A stretch of 39,554 nt of DNA from JBBDSH01 sp040905045. GTDB lineage: Bacteria > Pseudomonadota > Gammaproteobacteria > Eutrophobiales > Eutrophobiaceae. The stretch lies in contig JBBDSH010000045.1 of the NCBI GenBank assembly GCA_040905045.1, forward strand, positions 1 through 39,554, read 5' to 3'. The position numbers were made by a program, and so were the translations under genes. Below the pieces are notes generated by a model that ran no database searches, had not been told where the DNA came from, and saw nothing but the letters and a program-made list of their open reading frames with translations. This document shows positions 24,316-32,054 of this stretch, piece after piece; positions within the stretch are counted from its first letter, which is position 1, and each line of letters starts with the position of its first letter.

Positions 24316-25530
24316 ATGAGCAAGACATCCGTTAACAAAGTCGTTCTCGCCTATTCCGGCGGTCTCGATACCTCCGTCATCCTGCAATGGCTGAAGGATC
24401 AATACGACTGCGAGGTGGTCACCTTTACCGCCGACATCGGCCAGGGCGAGGAAGTGGAACCGGCACGGAGCAAGGCACAGGCCCTGGGCGTGAAAGAGAT
24501 CTATATCGAGGATCTCAAGGAAGAGTACGTCCGCGATTTCGTCTTTCCCATGTTCCGGGCCAATACCATCTACGAAGGCGAGTACCTGCTTGGTACATCC
24601 ATCGCCCGGCCGCTGATCGCCAGGCGCCTGGTGGAGATCGCCGCCGAGACCGGCGCGGATGCCGTCTCCCACGGCGCCACCGGCAAGGGCAACGATCAGG
24701 TCCGCTTCGAACTGGGGGCCTACGCCCTGAATCCGGATATCCGCATCATCGCGCCCTGGCGGGAATGGGATCTGAATTCCCGGGAAAAACTGCTGCAGTA
24801 CGCCGAGGAACGCGGCATTCCCATCGAGGGCAAGCGCGGCCAGACCTCGCCCTATTCCATGGACGCCAATCTCCTGCATATCTCCTACGAGGGCGGTGAG
24901 CTGGAAGACCCCTGGTCGGAGCCGGATGAATCCATGTGGCGCTGGTCGGTGTCGCCCGAGGCGGCGCCGGACAAGGCGGAAACCATCGAACTGACCTATG
25001 CAAAAGGCGACCCGGTGGCCCTGAACGGTGAGACATTGTCTCCCGCGCAAATGCTGGCGACGCTCAATGAAATCGGCGGCCGGCACGGCATCGGCCGCAT
25101 CGATATTGTCGAGAACCGTTACGTGGGCATGAAATCCCGGGGCTGTTACGAAACCCCCGGCGGGACCATCATGTTGCGCGCGCACCGGGCCATGGAATCC
25201 ATCACTCTGGATCGGGAATCGGCGCATTTAAAAGACGATCTGATGCCGCGCTACGCCGGCCTCATCTACAACGGTTACTGGTGGAGTCCGGAACGGGAGG
25301 CGCTGCAACAACTGATTGACCACACACAACAGCGGGTCAACGGCACCGTGCGACTGAAACTCTACAAGGGCAATGTCATCGTCGCCGGGCGCAAGTCCGA
25401 CGACAGCCTCTTCGACGCCTCCATCGCCACCTTCGAGGACGACGCCGGCGCCTACGACCAGAAAGACGCCGAGGGTTTCATCAAGCTGAACGCCTTGCGG
25501 TTGCGGATACTGAATAAATATAAGAAGTGA
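24316..25530 (+). CDS. argG: Argininosuccinate synthase
   Basis: ArgG joins citrulline and aspartate with ATP in the seventh step of arginine synthesis. The 404-aa protein has the PP-loop ATP site AYSGGLDTS (about 12-20), TADIGQGEE, the citrulline/aspartate-binding HGATGKGNDQVRFE, and SPYSMDANLLHISYEGGELEDP further on. The length is usual for the family. A possible promoter is TACAAT (24282-24287), preceded by a 7-bp inverted repeat CTGGCAG/CTGCCAG (24258-24277), but the -35 is poor. The stop lies at the edge of a heptamer array. Confidence 0.97.
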   Translation: MSKTSVNKVVLAYSGGLDTSVILQWLKDQYDCEVVTFTADIGQGEEVEPARSKAQALGVKEIYIEDLKEEYVRDFVFPMFRANTIYEGEYLLGTSIARPLIARRLVEIAAETGADAVSHGATGKGNDQVRFELGAYALNPDIRIIAPWREWDLNSREKLLQYAEERGIPIEGKRGQTSPYSMDANLLHISYEGGELEDPWSEPDESMWRWSVSPEAAPDKAETIELTYAKGDPVALNGETLSPAQMLATLNEIGGRHGIGRIDIVENRYVGMKSRGCYETPGGTIMLRAHRAMESITLDRESAHLKDDLMPRYAGLIYNGYWWSPEREALQQLIDHTQQRVNGTVRLKLYKGNVIVAGRKSDDSLFDASIATFEDDAGAYDQKDAEGFIKLNALRLRILNKYKK

Positions 25531-25849
25531 GGCGTAAGGAGTGAGGAGTAGCCTCACTTCCGTTATTCCGGAAGCCTTGAAGAAACTGTCGGCATCCAGC
25601 CTCCATTAAACGAAGGCTTGAATTTCACAGAGTTCGCGGAGTACGCAGAGTAATATTAATCCGTCATTCCAGTGAACGTGGAGGAGCGGCTCATAGCCTG
25701 TCCCGGACTTGATCCGGGAGATGTAATCCAGCAGGAGAAGCCTTCCTCATGGTGTTGCAATTAAATAAGGAAAATCTATCTGCTGGATTCTGGCGTGCAC
25801 CAGAATGACGGTGCTATTACTCCTCACTCCTTACGCCTCACTCCTTACC
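25524..25849. repeat. Composite repeat: heptamers, REP-like hairpins, inverted heptamers
   Basis: AAGAAGT-GAGGCGT-AAGGAGT-GAGGAGT (25524-25551) is mirrored by ACTCCTCACTCCTTACGCC heptamers at 25818-25849. Inside are REP-like halves (GTTATTCCGG at about 25563, GTCATTCCAG at about 25663), a CACAGAGTTCGCGGAG fragment, and the ATTCTGG/CCAGAAT hairpin near 25787-25805. It separates the convergent argG and DoxX genes and overlaps the last codons of both. No gene is present. Confidence 0.75.
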
Positions 25850-26473
25850 TTTAGTTCTGAATTTCCTTGCCAGCCAGTAATCGACGCTGACATACCGCCC
25901 GCCGCCAAGGAAAAACAACGCCGCCAGCATGACGAAATAAGTGGCCGCCCACTCGATGCCGTTATTGGAGACCACGAAATTCCCGGTTTCCGTCAGCCAG
26001 TCGTAATTGCCGTGTTCGCGCAGTATGGACTTCGCCATATCCAGCCTCTCCATGGCGCCGTCCACGTTATCCGAGGCAAACGGACTCATGCGATCATGTA
26101 CCGCCTGCCAGCCGTTCTCCCAGTGAACCGTTGTCGCGGCGACCAGCATGGTTACCATGAGCGGAATCGTCACCCAGCGCACCGCCAGCCCAAGGGCGAA
26201 TAACACGGCACCGATGTATTCCGAGGCCCAGGCCAGAAACGCTATAACCGCGGGAAAAGGCAAACCCAGACCCCAGTCCGGATTGCCGAACCACTGGATA
26301 ATGGGCTCCAGGGAACTCTCCGGATCGAAAGGATCCCACTTATTGTTTCCCGCCACCCAGAACACCGGCACGAGGTAAAGCCGCAGTAACACCGGCCCGA
26401 TAAAATCGAGGCTGTTGCGCACGGTATCCAGCAGATCCTGGACTCGATTCAATAACGAAATAACAAGCTGCAC
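25838..26473 (-). CDS. DoxX-family membrane protein (HvfD-like)
   Basis: The 211-aa protein has four to five hydrophobic helices (PVLLRLYLVPVFWVAG, PFPAVIAFLAWASEYIGAVLFALGLAVRWVTIPLMVTMLV, AATYFVMLAALFFLGGG), matching the DoxX/DoxD group. DoxX proteins are frequent companions of HvfABC-type and bufferin clusters, where they may serve membrane redox or export functions; the role is unproven. It is downstream of hvfC on the same strand but separated by a 214-bp repeat block, so co-transcription is uncertain. Its last codons, GGT AAG GAG TGA, are part of the heptamer array, so the C-terminus GKE may be of repeat origin. Confidence 0.82.
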   Translation of the reverse strand: MQLVISLLNRVQDLLDTVRNSLDFIGPVLLRLYLVPVFWVAGNNKWDPFDPESSLEPIIQWFGNPDWGLGLPFPAVIAFLAWASEYIGAVLFALGLAVRWVTIPLMVTMLVAATTVHWENGWQAVHDRMSPFASDNVDGAMERLDMAKSILREHGNYDWLTETGNFVVSNNGIEWAATYFVMLAALFFLGGGRYVSVDYWLARKFRTKGKE

Positions 26474-26501
26474 AAGGTTGCTCCTTTATAAATAATCATT
26501 T

Positions 26502-26673
26502 GCCACAGAGGGTCACAGAGGATCACAGAGAAAAAAGATAATTGTTATTCACTTCTGCGTACCTTCCGATATTTGCGGGATCCCTTATCTATCATATCGG
26601 AAACTGGATGCCGGATAGCGCACACAACGCGCTTCCGGCATGACGGCTTTTATTCTCTGTGATCCTCTGTGGC
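26502..26673. repeat. Composite repeat with inverted CACAGAG arrays around a REP-like hairpin
   Basis: GCCACAGAGGGTCACAGAGG at the left (three CACAGAG units) is mirrored by CTCTGTGATCCTCTGTGGC (26655-26673). Inside, on the minus strand, is GTCATGCCGGAAGCGCG...CCGGCATCCAG (26602-26642), nearly identical to the hairpin at 14911-14951. It lies between hvfC and doxX. Confidence 0.75.
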
Positions 26674-26687
26674 TGATATTTTGGTTT

Positions 26688-27458
26688 TCAGGCACTCCGA
26701 CGGGTGCCGAGGATAATATCCTTGCCGCGCATGGATTCCATAATTTCCAGGCCGCCGTTAATCACTACACCGGGTTCGGGATGGCGTATCTCTTCCGCGA
26801 CGGCAAGCAACAGTTCGCGTCCGCTGCGGCCGGAATCCGCGGCGATATACTCGACCAGTTTCGCCGACACCGGGTTCAGCTCCAGAAATCCCACATTGTC
26901 GTCGAGATCGCGATAGACAATGATGTAGGTTTGCTGCTCGGGCGCTTCCGACGGCAGGAAATCCGGGCCGATACGATGAACGGGAAAGCGATAGGCAAGC
27001 GGCCACGCCAGCGGACTCAGGACCGGAACACCATCGAGTAAATCGCCTTCCCTGTCGATCCCGCCCGTATCAATCTCCCGGCCGTCCATGTTGACGGCCA
27101 TTTCCATCCATTCGTAATGGGCCAGTTCGTGCATAAAGGGATAATCGTCGTCCTTCGGCGTCCGTTCCTTTTCCAGGTATTGCAGAAACTCCGACGGCAT
27201 CTTGGGAAACAGTGGCGTCCGGGCCTTGTGATGCAGGAAGTAATCCCGGATCAATGCATGCCATTGATCGTCTGACAGGATTTGCCTCAGTACCGGATAG
27301 CAGTCGGCCATGAAACCTTCTATGTTCCGGTACAGGAGCCTGCGATAGATCCCCATGCGGCGATCCTCGACGTCATCCGGCGCCGGAACATGTTCCGGAT
27401 CGCGGATATGCCGCGTGAATGTCGACTCTACATCACGAAATGTGGCCATCTTATCCAT
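26688..27458 (-). CDS. hvfC: HvfC/BufC-like DUF2063 protein, partner of the MNIO enzyme
   Basis: The 256-aa protein has an N-terminal DUF2063 domain (ATFRDVESTFTRHIRDPEHV, GIYRRLLYRNIEGFMADCYPVLRQILSDDQW) and a C-terminal part (QQTYIIVYRDLDDNVGFLELNP). HvfC-type proteins bind the precursor peptide and are required by the DUF692 enzyme for modification. I use the ATG at 27458, which overlaps the hvfB stop by 8 nt (ATGGATAAG contains the TAA); the ATG 9 nt later is also possible, while the longest frame starts at a TTG inside hvfB. The overlap implies translational coupling with hvfB. Confidence 0.87.
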   Translation of the reverse strand: MDKMATFRDVESTFTRHIRDPEHVPAPDDVEDRRMGIYRRLLYRNIEGFMADCYPVLRQILSDDQWHALIRDYFLHHKARTPLFPKMPSEFLQYLEKERTPKDDDYPFMHELAHYEWMEMAVNMDGREIDTGGIDREGDLLDGVPVLSPLAWPLAYRFPVHRIGPDFLPSEAPEQQTYIIVYRDLDDNVGFLELNPVSAKLVEYIAADSGRSGRELLLAVAEEIRHPEPGVVINGGLEIMESMRGKDIILGTRRSA

Positions 27459-28305
27459 GTTGATCGGCAACCTGTCCAAGACTGACGTGTTTCATCTGTA
27501 TCCGGCGTATGCTCTCCACTTCCCGCAGCAATTCTTCCAGCGGTGGGATATTGAAGTCCCGCTCCAGCAGCGTCGGGAAGACACCGAAGTGATCGTAAGC
27601 GACATCAAGGAGATGCCAGACCGGATCGATGACGTCAGCACCGTGGGTATCCACGCGCAGATCCACATCCTCCTCATCGTGTCCGGCGATATGGGCATAG
27701 GCGATGCGTTCCGCCGGCAGTGCCTTAAGAAACACCTCCGGATCGTAATTATGGTTGATGCTGTTGACATAGATATTATTGATATCCAGCAACAGCTCGC
27801 AGTCGGCTTCTTCCAGCACGGCCTTGATAAAATCGATCTCCTCCATCTCCTTGCCGGGAGCGGCGTAATAGGAGACGTTCTCCACCGCCAGGCGGCGGCC
27901 GAGTATTTCCTGGGCCCGCCGGATGCGCCCGGCCACATGATGCACGGCCTCTTCGGTAAACGGGATCGGCATCAGATCGTACAGATGACCTTCGTCGGCG
28001 CAGTAACTCAGGTGTTCGCTGTAACAACGGACGTTATGGCGCTCCAGGAACTGCCGGACGCGCACCAGGAACGGCTCGTCCAGCGGCGCCGTTCCGCCGA
28101 TATTCAGGGACAGGCCGTGGCAGACCATGGGCACCTTCTCCGTAACGGCCCGGAACCGGCGGCCGTAGCGGCCGCCCACGTCGATCCAGTTCTCCGGAGC
28201 GACCTCCATAAAGTCTACCTGCTCGGGAATGCGGTCCGCGAACGAGCCGCTGAAGGCTCGCCGCAGACCCAGACCCGAACCCAGTACCGGGTAGTTCTTC
28301 GGCAT
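27451..28305 (-). CDS. hvfB: DUF692 multinuclear non-heme iron oxidative enzyme (MNIO), HvfB-like
   Basis: The 284-aa TIM-barrel protein carries the conserved metal-site pattern of DUF692/MNIO enzymes: MEVAPENWID, CHGLSLNIGG, YSEHLSYC, LAVENVSYYA, LLLDINNIYVN, AHIAGHDEE and DTHGADV, supplying the His/Asp/Glu/Asn ligands of a di- or tri-iron centre. MbnB, TglH and HvfB of this family modify cysteines in precursor peptides. In H. influenzae HvfB/HvfC install copper-binding heterocycles on EGKCG cysteines. It starts 17 nt after the precursor gene here, so its substrate is almost surely that peptide. Cytoplasmic. Confidence 0.93.
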   Translation of the reverse strand: MPKNYPVLGSGLGLRRAFSGSFADRIPEQVDFMEVAPENWIDVGGRYGRRFRAVTEKVPMVCHGLSLNIGGTAPLDEPFLVRVRQFLERHNVRCYSEHLSYCADEGHLYDLMPIPFTEEAVHHVAGRIRRAQEILGRRLAVENVSYYAAPGKEMEEIDFIKAVLEEADCELLLDINNIYVNSINHNYDPEVFLKALPAERIAYAHIAGHDEEDVDLRVDTHGADVIDPVWHLLDVAYDHFGVFPTLLERDFNIPPLEELLREVESIRRIQMKHVSLGQVADQHG

Positions 28306-28322
28306 GACTTCAGGCAGTACCT

Positions 28323-28637
28323 TTAATTACCGCCGCACTTGCCTTCGCCGCATTTCCCTTCACCTTTCTTCTCGCCGCATTTGCCTTCACCTTCCTTTTC
28401 ACCGCACTTGCCTTCTCCTTTTTTCTCACCACACTTTCCTTCGCCTTCCTTTTCACCACATTTTCCTTCGCCGCATTTACCTTCACCATGGGCATCGGCA
28501 ACCATGTAACCGCCGGACAACTCGGTTGTGTTGAAGGGGTTTTCCGCGGCATTGGCCAGGGGGCTTGCGGAAAGAGAAACAACGAAAGTAGTGCCAAGGA
28601 TGGCGGAGACAGGTTTCAAGCGATTATTGTTTGACAT
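28323..28637 (-). CDS. hvfA: HvfA-like precursor with seven EGKCG pentapeptides
   Basis: The 104-aa protein has an N-terminal signal peptide with probable cleavage at ANA-AEN (after residue 30), a short spacer, and from residue 52 a low-complexity region. There EGKCG occurs seven times, four of the copies separated by EKEG or EKKG linkers in a 27-bp repeat; all seven cysteines lie in this motif. This is the hallmark of HvfA-type RiPP precursors, whose cysteines are converted to copper-binding groups by HvfB/HvfC and which are exported to the periplasm. A GGAGG site lies 8 nt before the ATG. It is the first gene of the hvfABC unit. Repeat number may vary by slippage. Confidence 0.92.
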   Translation of the reverse strand: MSNNNRLKPVSAILGTTFVVSLSASPLANAAENPFNTTELSGGYMVADAHGEGKCGEGKCGEKEGEGKCGEKKGEGKCGEKEGEGKCGEKKGEGKCGEGKCGGN

Positions 28638-29001
28638 TAATATTTCCTCCAGGGGTTGTTGATTACATCACCGTCGGTGCACGCGGTCCGCGAATCACCT
28701 TATGCTATTGACAGAATACACCGGTACCGGTTCATAAAAGTATTACACGGAGCAACCGGATACCTGATTTCATTGCACCATCACAATGCATATGCCCTTT
28801 GGATGCGGTAACAATACGTATGTTACAAATGCGACTATACCGATGGTTAACATCAATTGCCTCCATTCGCGCATCACTCCGTCGGTGCAGGGAAAGACTT
28901 TTATTTCAATAACTTACGGTCAATATGACAGGCAGGCCAGCCCGTATACTGTGCACGAGGATCACGGATGATGGCGCCGCTCGCAGCGTGGCCCGGCGGC
29001 T
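28638..29001. promoter_or_regulatory. Intergenic region upstream of hvfA with palindromes
   Basis: This space should contain the hvfA promoter. I see a perfect 12-bp palindrome ACCGGTACCGGT (28720-28731) about 83 bp before the start codon, the small inverted repeats CGCGGTCCGCG (28682-28692) and CACCGTCGGTG (28669-28679), and TTATTT-CAAT-AACTTA (28901-28916), one mismatch from the TetR-type site. No clear sigma70 pair was found, and no convincing gene; the 61-codon + strand frame at 28786 looks non-coding. Confidence 0.4.
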
Positions 29002-30489
29002 TTATCTGACCGGACGCATATGAGGAAAGAGAATGACGTCACGGATCGACGGGGAATCGGTCAACAGCATCACCAGCCTGTCGATGCCAATACCCTCACC
29101 GGCCGTGGGCGGCATGCCGTATTCCAGCGCGGTGATGTAATCCTCGTCGTAATGCATGGCCTCTTCATCGCCGGCGTCCTTGTCGGCCGCCTGTTCGCGG
29201 AAACGCGCCGCCTGATCGTCGGGATCGTTGAGTTCTGAGAAGCCGTTGGCCAGTTCGCGCCCGCCTATGAACAACTCAAACCGCTCGGCGAAATCCGGAT
29301 TATCGTCAAAGCGCCGCGCCAGCGGTGAAACCTCGGTGGGATAGGTGATAATGAACGTGGGCTCCTTGATTTTCGCCTCTACGGTCTTCTCGAAGATCTC
29401 CAGCAGGATCTTTCCCTTACCGTAGTCCTCTTCCAGCGGTATTCCGAGTTGATCGGCCACGCTACGAAGGGTCTGTATATCGGATAACGATTCCTTATTA
29501 ATATCGGGATTGTATTCCAGAATGGCATCCAGGAATGTCATTCGACGGAACGGTTGTCCCAGGTCGTAACGTTCGCCCTGGTATTCAACCTCGGCGCTGC
29601 CGTTGATTTCCATAACCAGAGATCGAAGCATGTTTTCGCTCAGGTTCATCATGTCTTCATAATCGGCATAGGCCTGGTAGCATTCCAGCATGCTGAATTC
29701 CGGGTTATGCCGCGTCGACAGACCTTCATTGCGAAAACTGCGGTTGATCTCGTAGACCTTTTCCATGCCGCCCACCACCAACCGCTTCAGATACAACTCC
29801 GGCGCCACGCGCAGGTACAGGGTCATGTCCAGGGCATTGTGATGAGTCACGAACGGTCTGGCCGTGGCACCGCCCGGTATCACATGCATCATGGGCGTTT
29901 CCACCTCGATAAAACCACAGCGCCCGAGGTAACTGCGCATGAAATCAATAATACGGGAACGCACCATGAACAAGCGGCGGGATTCCTCGTTAATGATCAG
30001 ATCAAGATAACGCTGCCGGTAGCGGGTTTCCTGGTCGGTAAGACCGTGGAATTTCTCCGGCAGCGGCCGCAGGGACTTGGTCAAAAGTCGAATACTCTCG
30101 ACATTAACGGAAAGTTCACCGGTTTTGGTTTTGAAGAGATTTCCTTCCGCGGCGATGATATCGCCGATATCCCATTGCTTGAATTCCGCATACAGACCTT
30201 CCGGCAGATTGTCGCGCTTGACGTAGAGCTGAATGCGGCCGGACATATCCTGCAGATGAGCGAATGACACCTTGCCCATGACACGCCGACTCATGAGACG
30301 GCCGGCAACCCTGACGCGTATGTTTTCTTTCTCCAGCTCGTCGTTTTCCAGATGGCCGTACTTGTCGTGCAGCGGCGCCGCCAGCGAATCTCGCTTGAAG
30401 TCATTGGGGTAGGCGTTGCCCTTCGCACGCAGCGCCTCCAGGTCGTCGCGCCGCTGTTTGATCAGTTCGTTGTCGTCGTCGTGGTCCAT
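29002..30489 (-). CDS. lysS: Lysyl-tRNA synthetase, class II
   Basis: The 495-aa enzyme charges tRNA-Lys. It has an N-terminal OB-fold anticodon-binding domain (RVAGRLMSRRVMGKVSFAHLQD) and the class II core: motif 2 FRNEGLSTRHNPEF and motif 3 GEGIGIDRLVMLLT near the C-terminus. I set the start at the ATG at 30489 (MDHDDDNEL). The longer open frame upstream is a translation of heptamer repeats (21-nt periods giving ATSHEPR-like units) and is not part of the protein. No Shine-Dalgarno is visible; the GTAATTC/GTGGTTC array ends directly at the start codon. It follows prfB, as in E. coli. Confidence 0.96.
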   Translation of the reverse strand: MDHDDDNELIKQRRDDLEALRAKGNAYPNDFKRDSLAAPLHDKYGHLENDELEKENIRVRVAGRLMSRRVMGKVSFAHLQDMSGRIQLYVKRDNLPEGLYAEFKQWDIGDIIAAEGNLFKTKTGELSVNVESIRLLTKSLRPLPEKFHGLTDQETRYRQRYLDLIINEESRRLFMVRSRIIDFMRSYLGRCGFIEVETPMMHVIPGGATARPFVTHHNALDMTLYLRVAPELYLKRLVVGGMEKVYEINRSFRNEGLSTRHNPEFSMLECYQAYADYEDMMNLSENMLRSLVMEINGSAEVEYQGERYDLGQPFRRMTFLDAILEYNPDINKESLSDIQTLRSVADQLGIPLEEDYGKGKILLEIFEKTVEAKIKEPTFIITYPTEVSPLARRFDDNPDFAERFELFIGGRELANGFSELNDPDDQAARFREQAADKDAGDEEAMHYDEDYITALEYGMPPTAGEGIGIDRLVMLLTDSPSIRDVILFPHMRPVR

Positions 30490-30490
30490 G

Positions 30491-30734
30491 GTTCGTAATT
30501 CGTAATTCGTAATTCGTGGTTCGTGGTTCGTGGTTCGTGACTCGTGGCTCGTGGCTCGTGGCTCGTGGCTCGTGGCTCGTGGCTCGTGGCTCGTGGCTCG
30601 TAATGTAGGGTGGGTTAGCGAAGCGTAACCCACCAGAACAATTCGAAATAATCAATGGTGGGTTATGCCCTGTACAGCGGGCTAACCCACCCTACTTCTT
30701 ATGACTTATAACTTATAACTTGTAACTTGTAACT
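30491..30734. repeat. prfB-lysS spacer made entirely of repeats
   Basis: From the lysS start outward: a heptamer array of about 15.7 units (30491-30600; GTAATTC and GTGGTTC grading into GTGGCTC), then a GTAGGGTGGGTTAG palindrome (30604-30695) with CTAACCCACCCTAC at its other end, then TTATAAC/TTGTAAC heptamers (about 30701-30734) running into the prfB stop. Three repeat families fill one operon-internal spacer. Confidence 0.85.
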
Positions 30735-31833
30735 TTATATGCCGGCCTTCAGGCTGGCCTGGATAAATTCATCCAGGTCGCCGTCCAGCACCCGCTGGGT
30801 ATCGGTCCGTTCCACATCGGTGCGCAGATCCTTGATACGCGATTGATCCAGTACATAGGATCGGATCTGACTGCCCCAGCCGATATCCGACTTGGAATCC
30901 TCCAGCGCCTGTTTTTCCTTGTTCCTTTCCTGCAGTTCCATTTCATAGAGCCTGGCGCGCAACTGTTTCATGGCCTGGTCCCGGTTCTGGTGCTGGGAAC
31001 GGCCGCTCTGGCACTGTACCACAATGCCCGAGGGCATATGCGTCAGCCGTATCGCCGAATCGGTCTTGTTGACGTGCTGTCCGCCGGCGCCGCTGGCCCG
31101 GTAGGTATCGACGCGCAGATCCGCCGGATTGATATCGATCTCGATATCGTCTTCCACCTCCGGCGAGACAAACACCGAGGCAAAGGACGTATGCCGCCGG
31201 TTGCCGGAATCGAAGGGCGATTTTCTTACCAGGCGGTGCACGCCGGTCTCGGTACGCAGCCAGCCGTAGGCGTAATCGCCCTCGAAACGAATGGTGGCAC
31301 TCTTGATGCCGGCCACGTCCCCTTCGGAGACTTCCACGATCTCCGTCTTGAAGTCGTGATCCTCGCCCCAGCGCAGGTACATGCGCAGCAGCATCTCCGC
31401 CCAGTCCTGGGCTTCGGTGCCGCCGGAACCCGCCTGGATATCGAGAAAGGCGTTCGTATCGTCCATCTCACCGGAGAACATGCGCCGGAACTCCATCTCC
31501 GCCAGTTCCTTTTCCATGGCGTCCAGATCGGATTCCACTGCCTCGATGGTCGAATCGTCGCCTTCCTCGCGCGCCATTTCGAACAGCTCATCGGCGTCTT
31601 TTATACCGGCAGACAGGCGCTCCAGTGTACCGACAACCCGCTCCAGGGCGACCCGTTCCTTGCCCAGTGCCTGGGCGCGTTCCGGATCCTCCCACATGGC
31701 GGGATTTTCCATTTCACGGTTTACTTCTTCGAGACGTTCGGATTTACGATCGTATTCAAAGATACCTCCTCAAGGCCTCGATACGGCCTTTGATATCCTT
31801 GATGTGTGCGGCAATGGAAGTGACTTCAAGCAT
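30735..31833 (-). CDS. prfB: Peptide chain release factor 2, with programmed +1 frameshift
   Basis: RF2 ends translation at UGA and UAA. The gene starts at the ATG at 31833 and reads 25 codons (MLEVTSIAAHIKDIKGRIEA to LRRYL) to an in-frame UGA (31758-31756). A +1 shift there continues as EYDRKSERLEEVNRE-MENPAMW, giving 365 aa, the same length and shift position (codon 26) as E. coli RF2. The protein shows the stop-recognition tripeptide SPF in RKSPFDSG and the catalytic GGQ in RASGAGGQHVNK. The frameshift provides autoregulation: low RF2 favours shifting. It precedes lysS and follows recJ on the same strand. Confidence 0.95.
31756..31770 (-). promoter_or_regulatory. RF2 programmed frameshift site
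   Basis: On the minus strand AGGAGG-TAT-CTT-TGA: an internal Shine-Dalgarno 3 nt before the slippery CTT and the in-frame UGA, identical in layout to E. coli (AGGGGG-TAT-CTT-TGA). The base after UGA is A here, whereas E. coli has C. Confidence 0.95.
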
Positions 31834-31962
31834 GTTGTCTCAACTTTGATATGGGAAATTTGGATGGCGGCATTCTACCTGAATGCCGGCACCTGTTACA
31901 GCCTCTTTACATACTGGAATATCTTTAAACTGTCGGGTGATTCAGGCTTGTATGAAAAAAAC

Positions 31963-32034
31963 TCTCGCCAAGACGCAAAGATGCCAGGAATTATATTTTG
32001 CTATGCGTTCCTGGCGTCTTCGCGGCTCTGCGAG
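31963..32034. repeat. Inverted CTCGCCAAGACGC repeat between recJ and prfB
   Basis: CTCGCCAAGACGCAAAG on the left and GGCGTCTTCGCGGCTCTGCGAG on the right, with an inner GCCAGGAA/TTCCTGGC stem. It mixes the modules seen at 3905-3977 and 13925-13999. It fills much of the 221-bp spacer between recJ and prfB. Confidence 0.6.
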
Positions 32035-32054
32035 ATTCATCTTCCTAAACCCAA

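Noticed and set aside
27355..28326. 323-codon plus-strand frame
   Set aside because: Antisense to hvfB/hvfC, which carry clear family motifs.
28786..28971. 61-codon plus-strand frame upstream of hvfA
   Set aside because: No ribosome site, no recognisable motif, and composition like the surrounding non-coding AT-rich DNA.
30491..30600. CRISPR-like array
   Set aside because: The unit is 7 bp in direct tandem without spacers, so it is a microsatellite-type array.
30490..30633. 48-residue N-terminal extension of LysS with ATSHEPR repeats
   Set aside because: It is a translation of 7-bp tandem repeats; LysS homologues start near MDHDDDNEL and the remaining length is normal.
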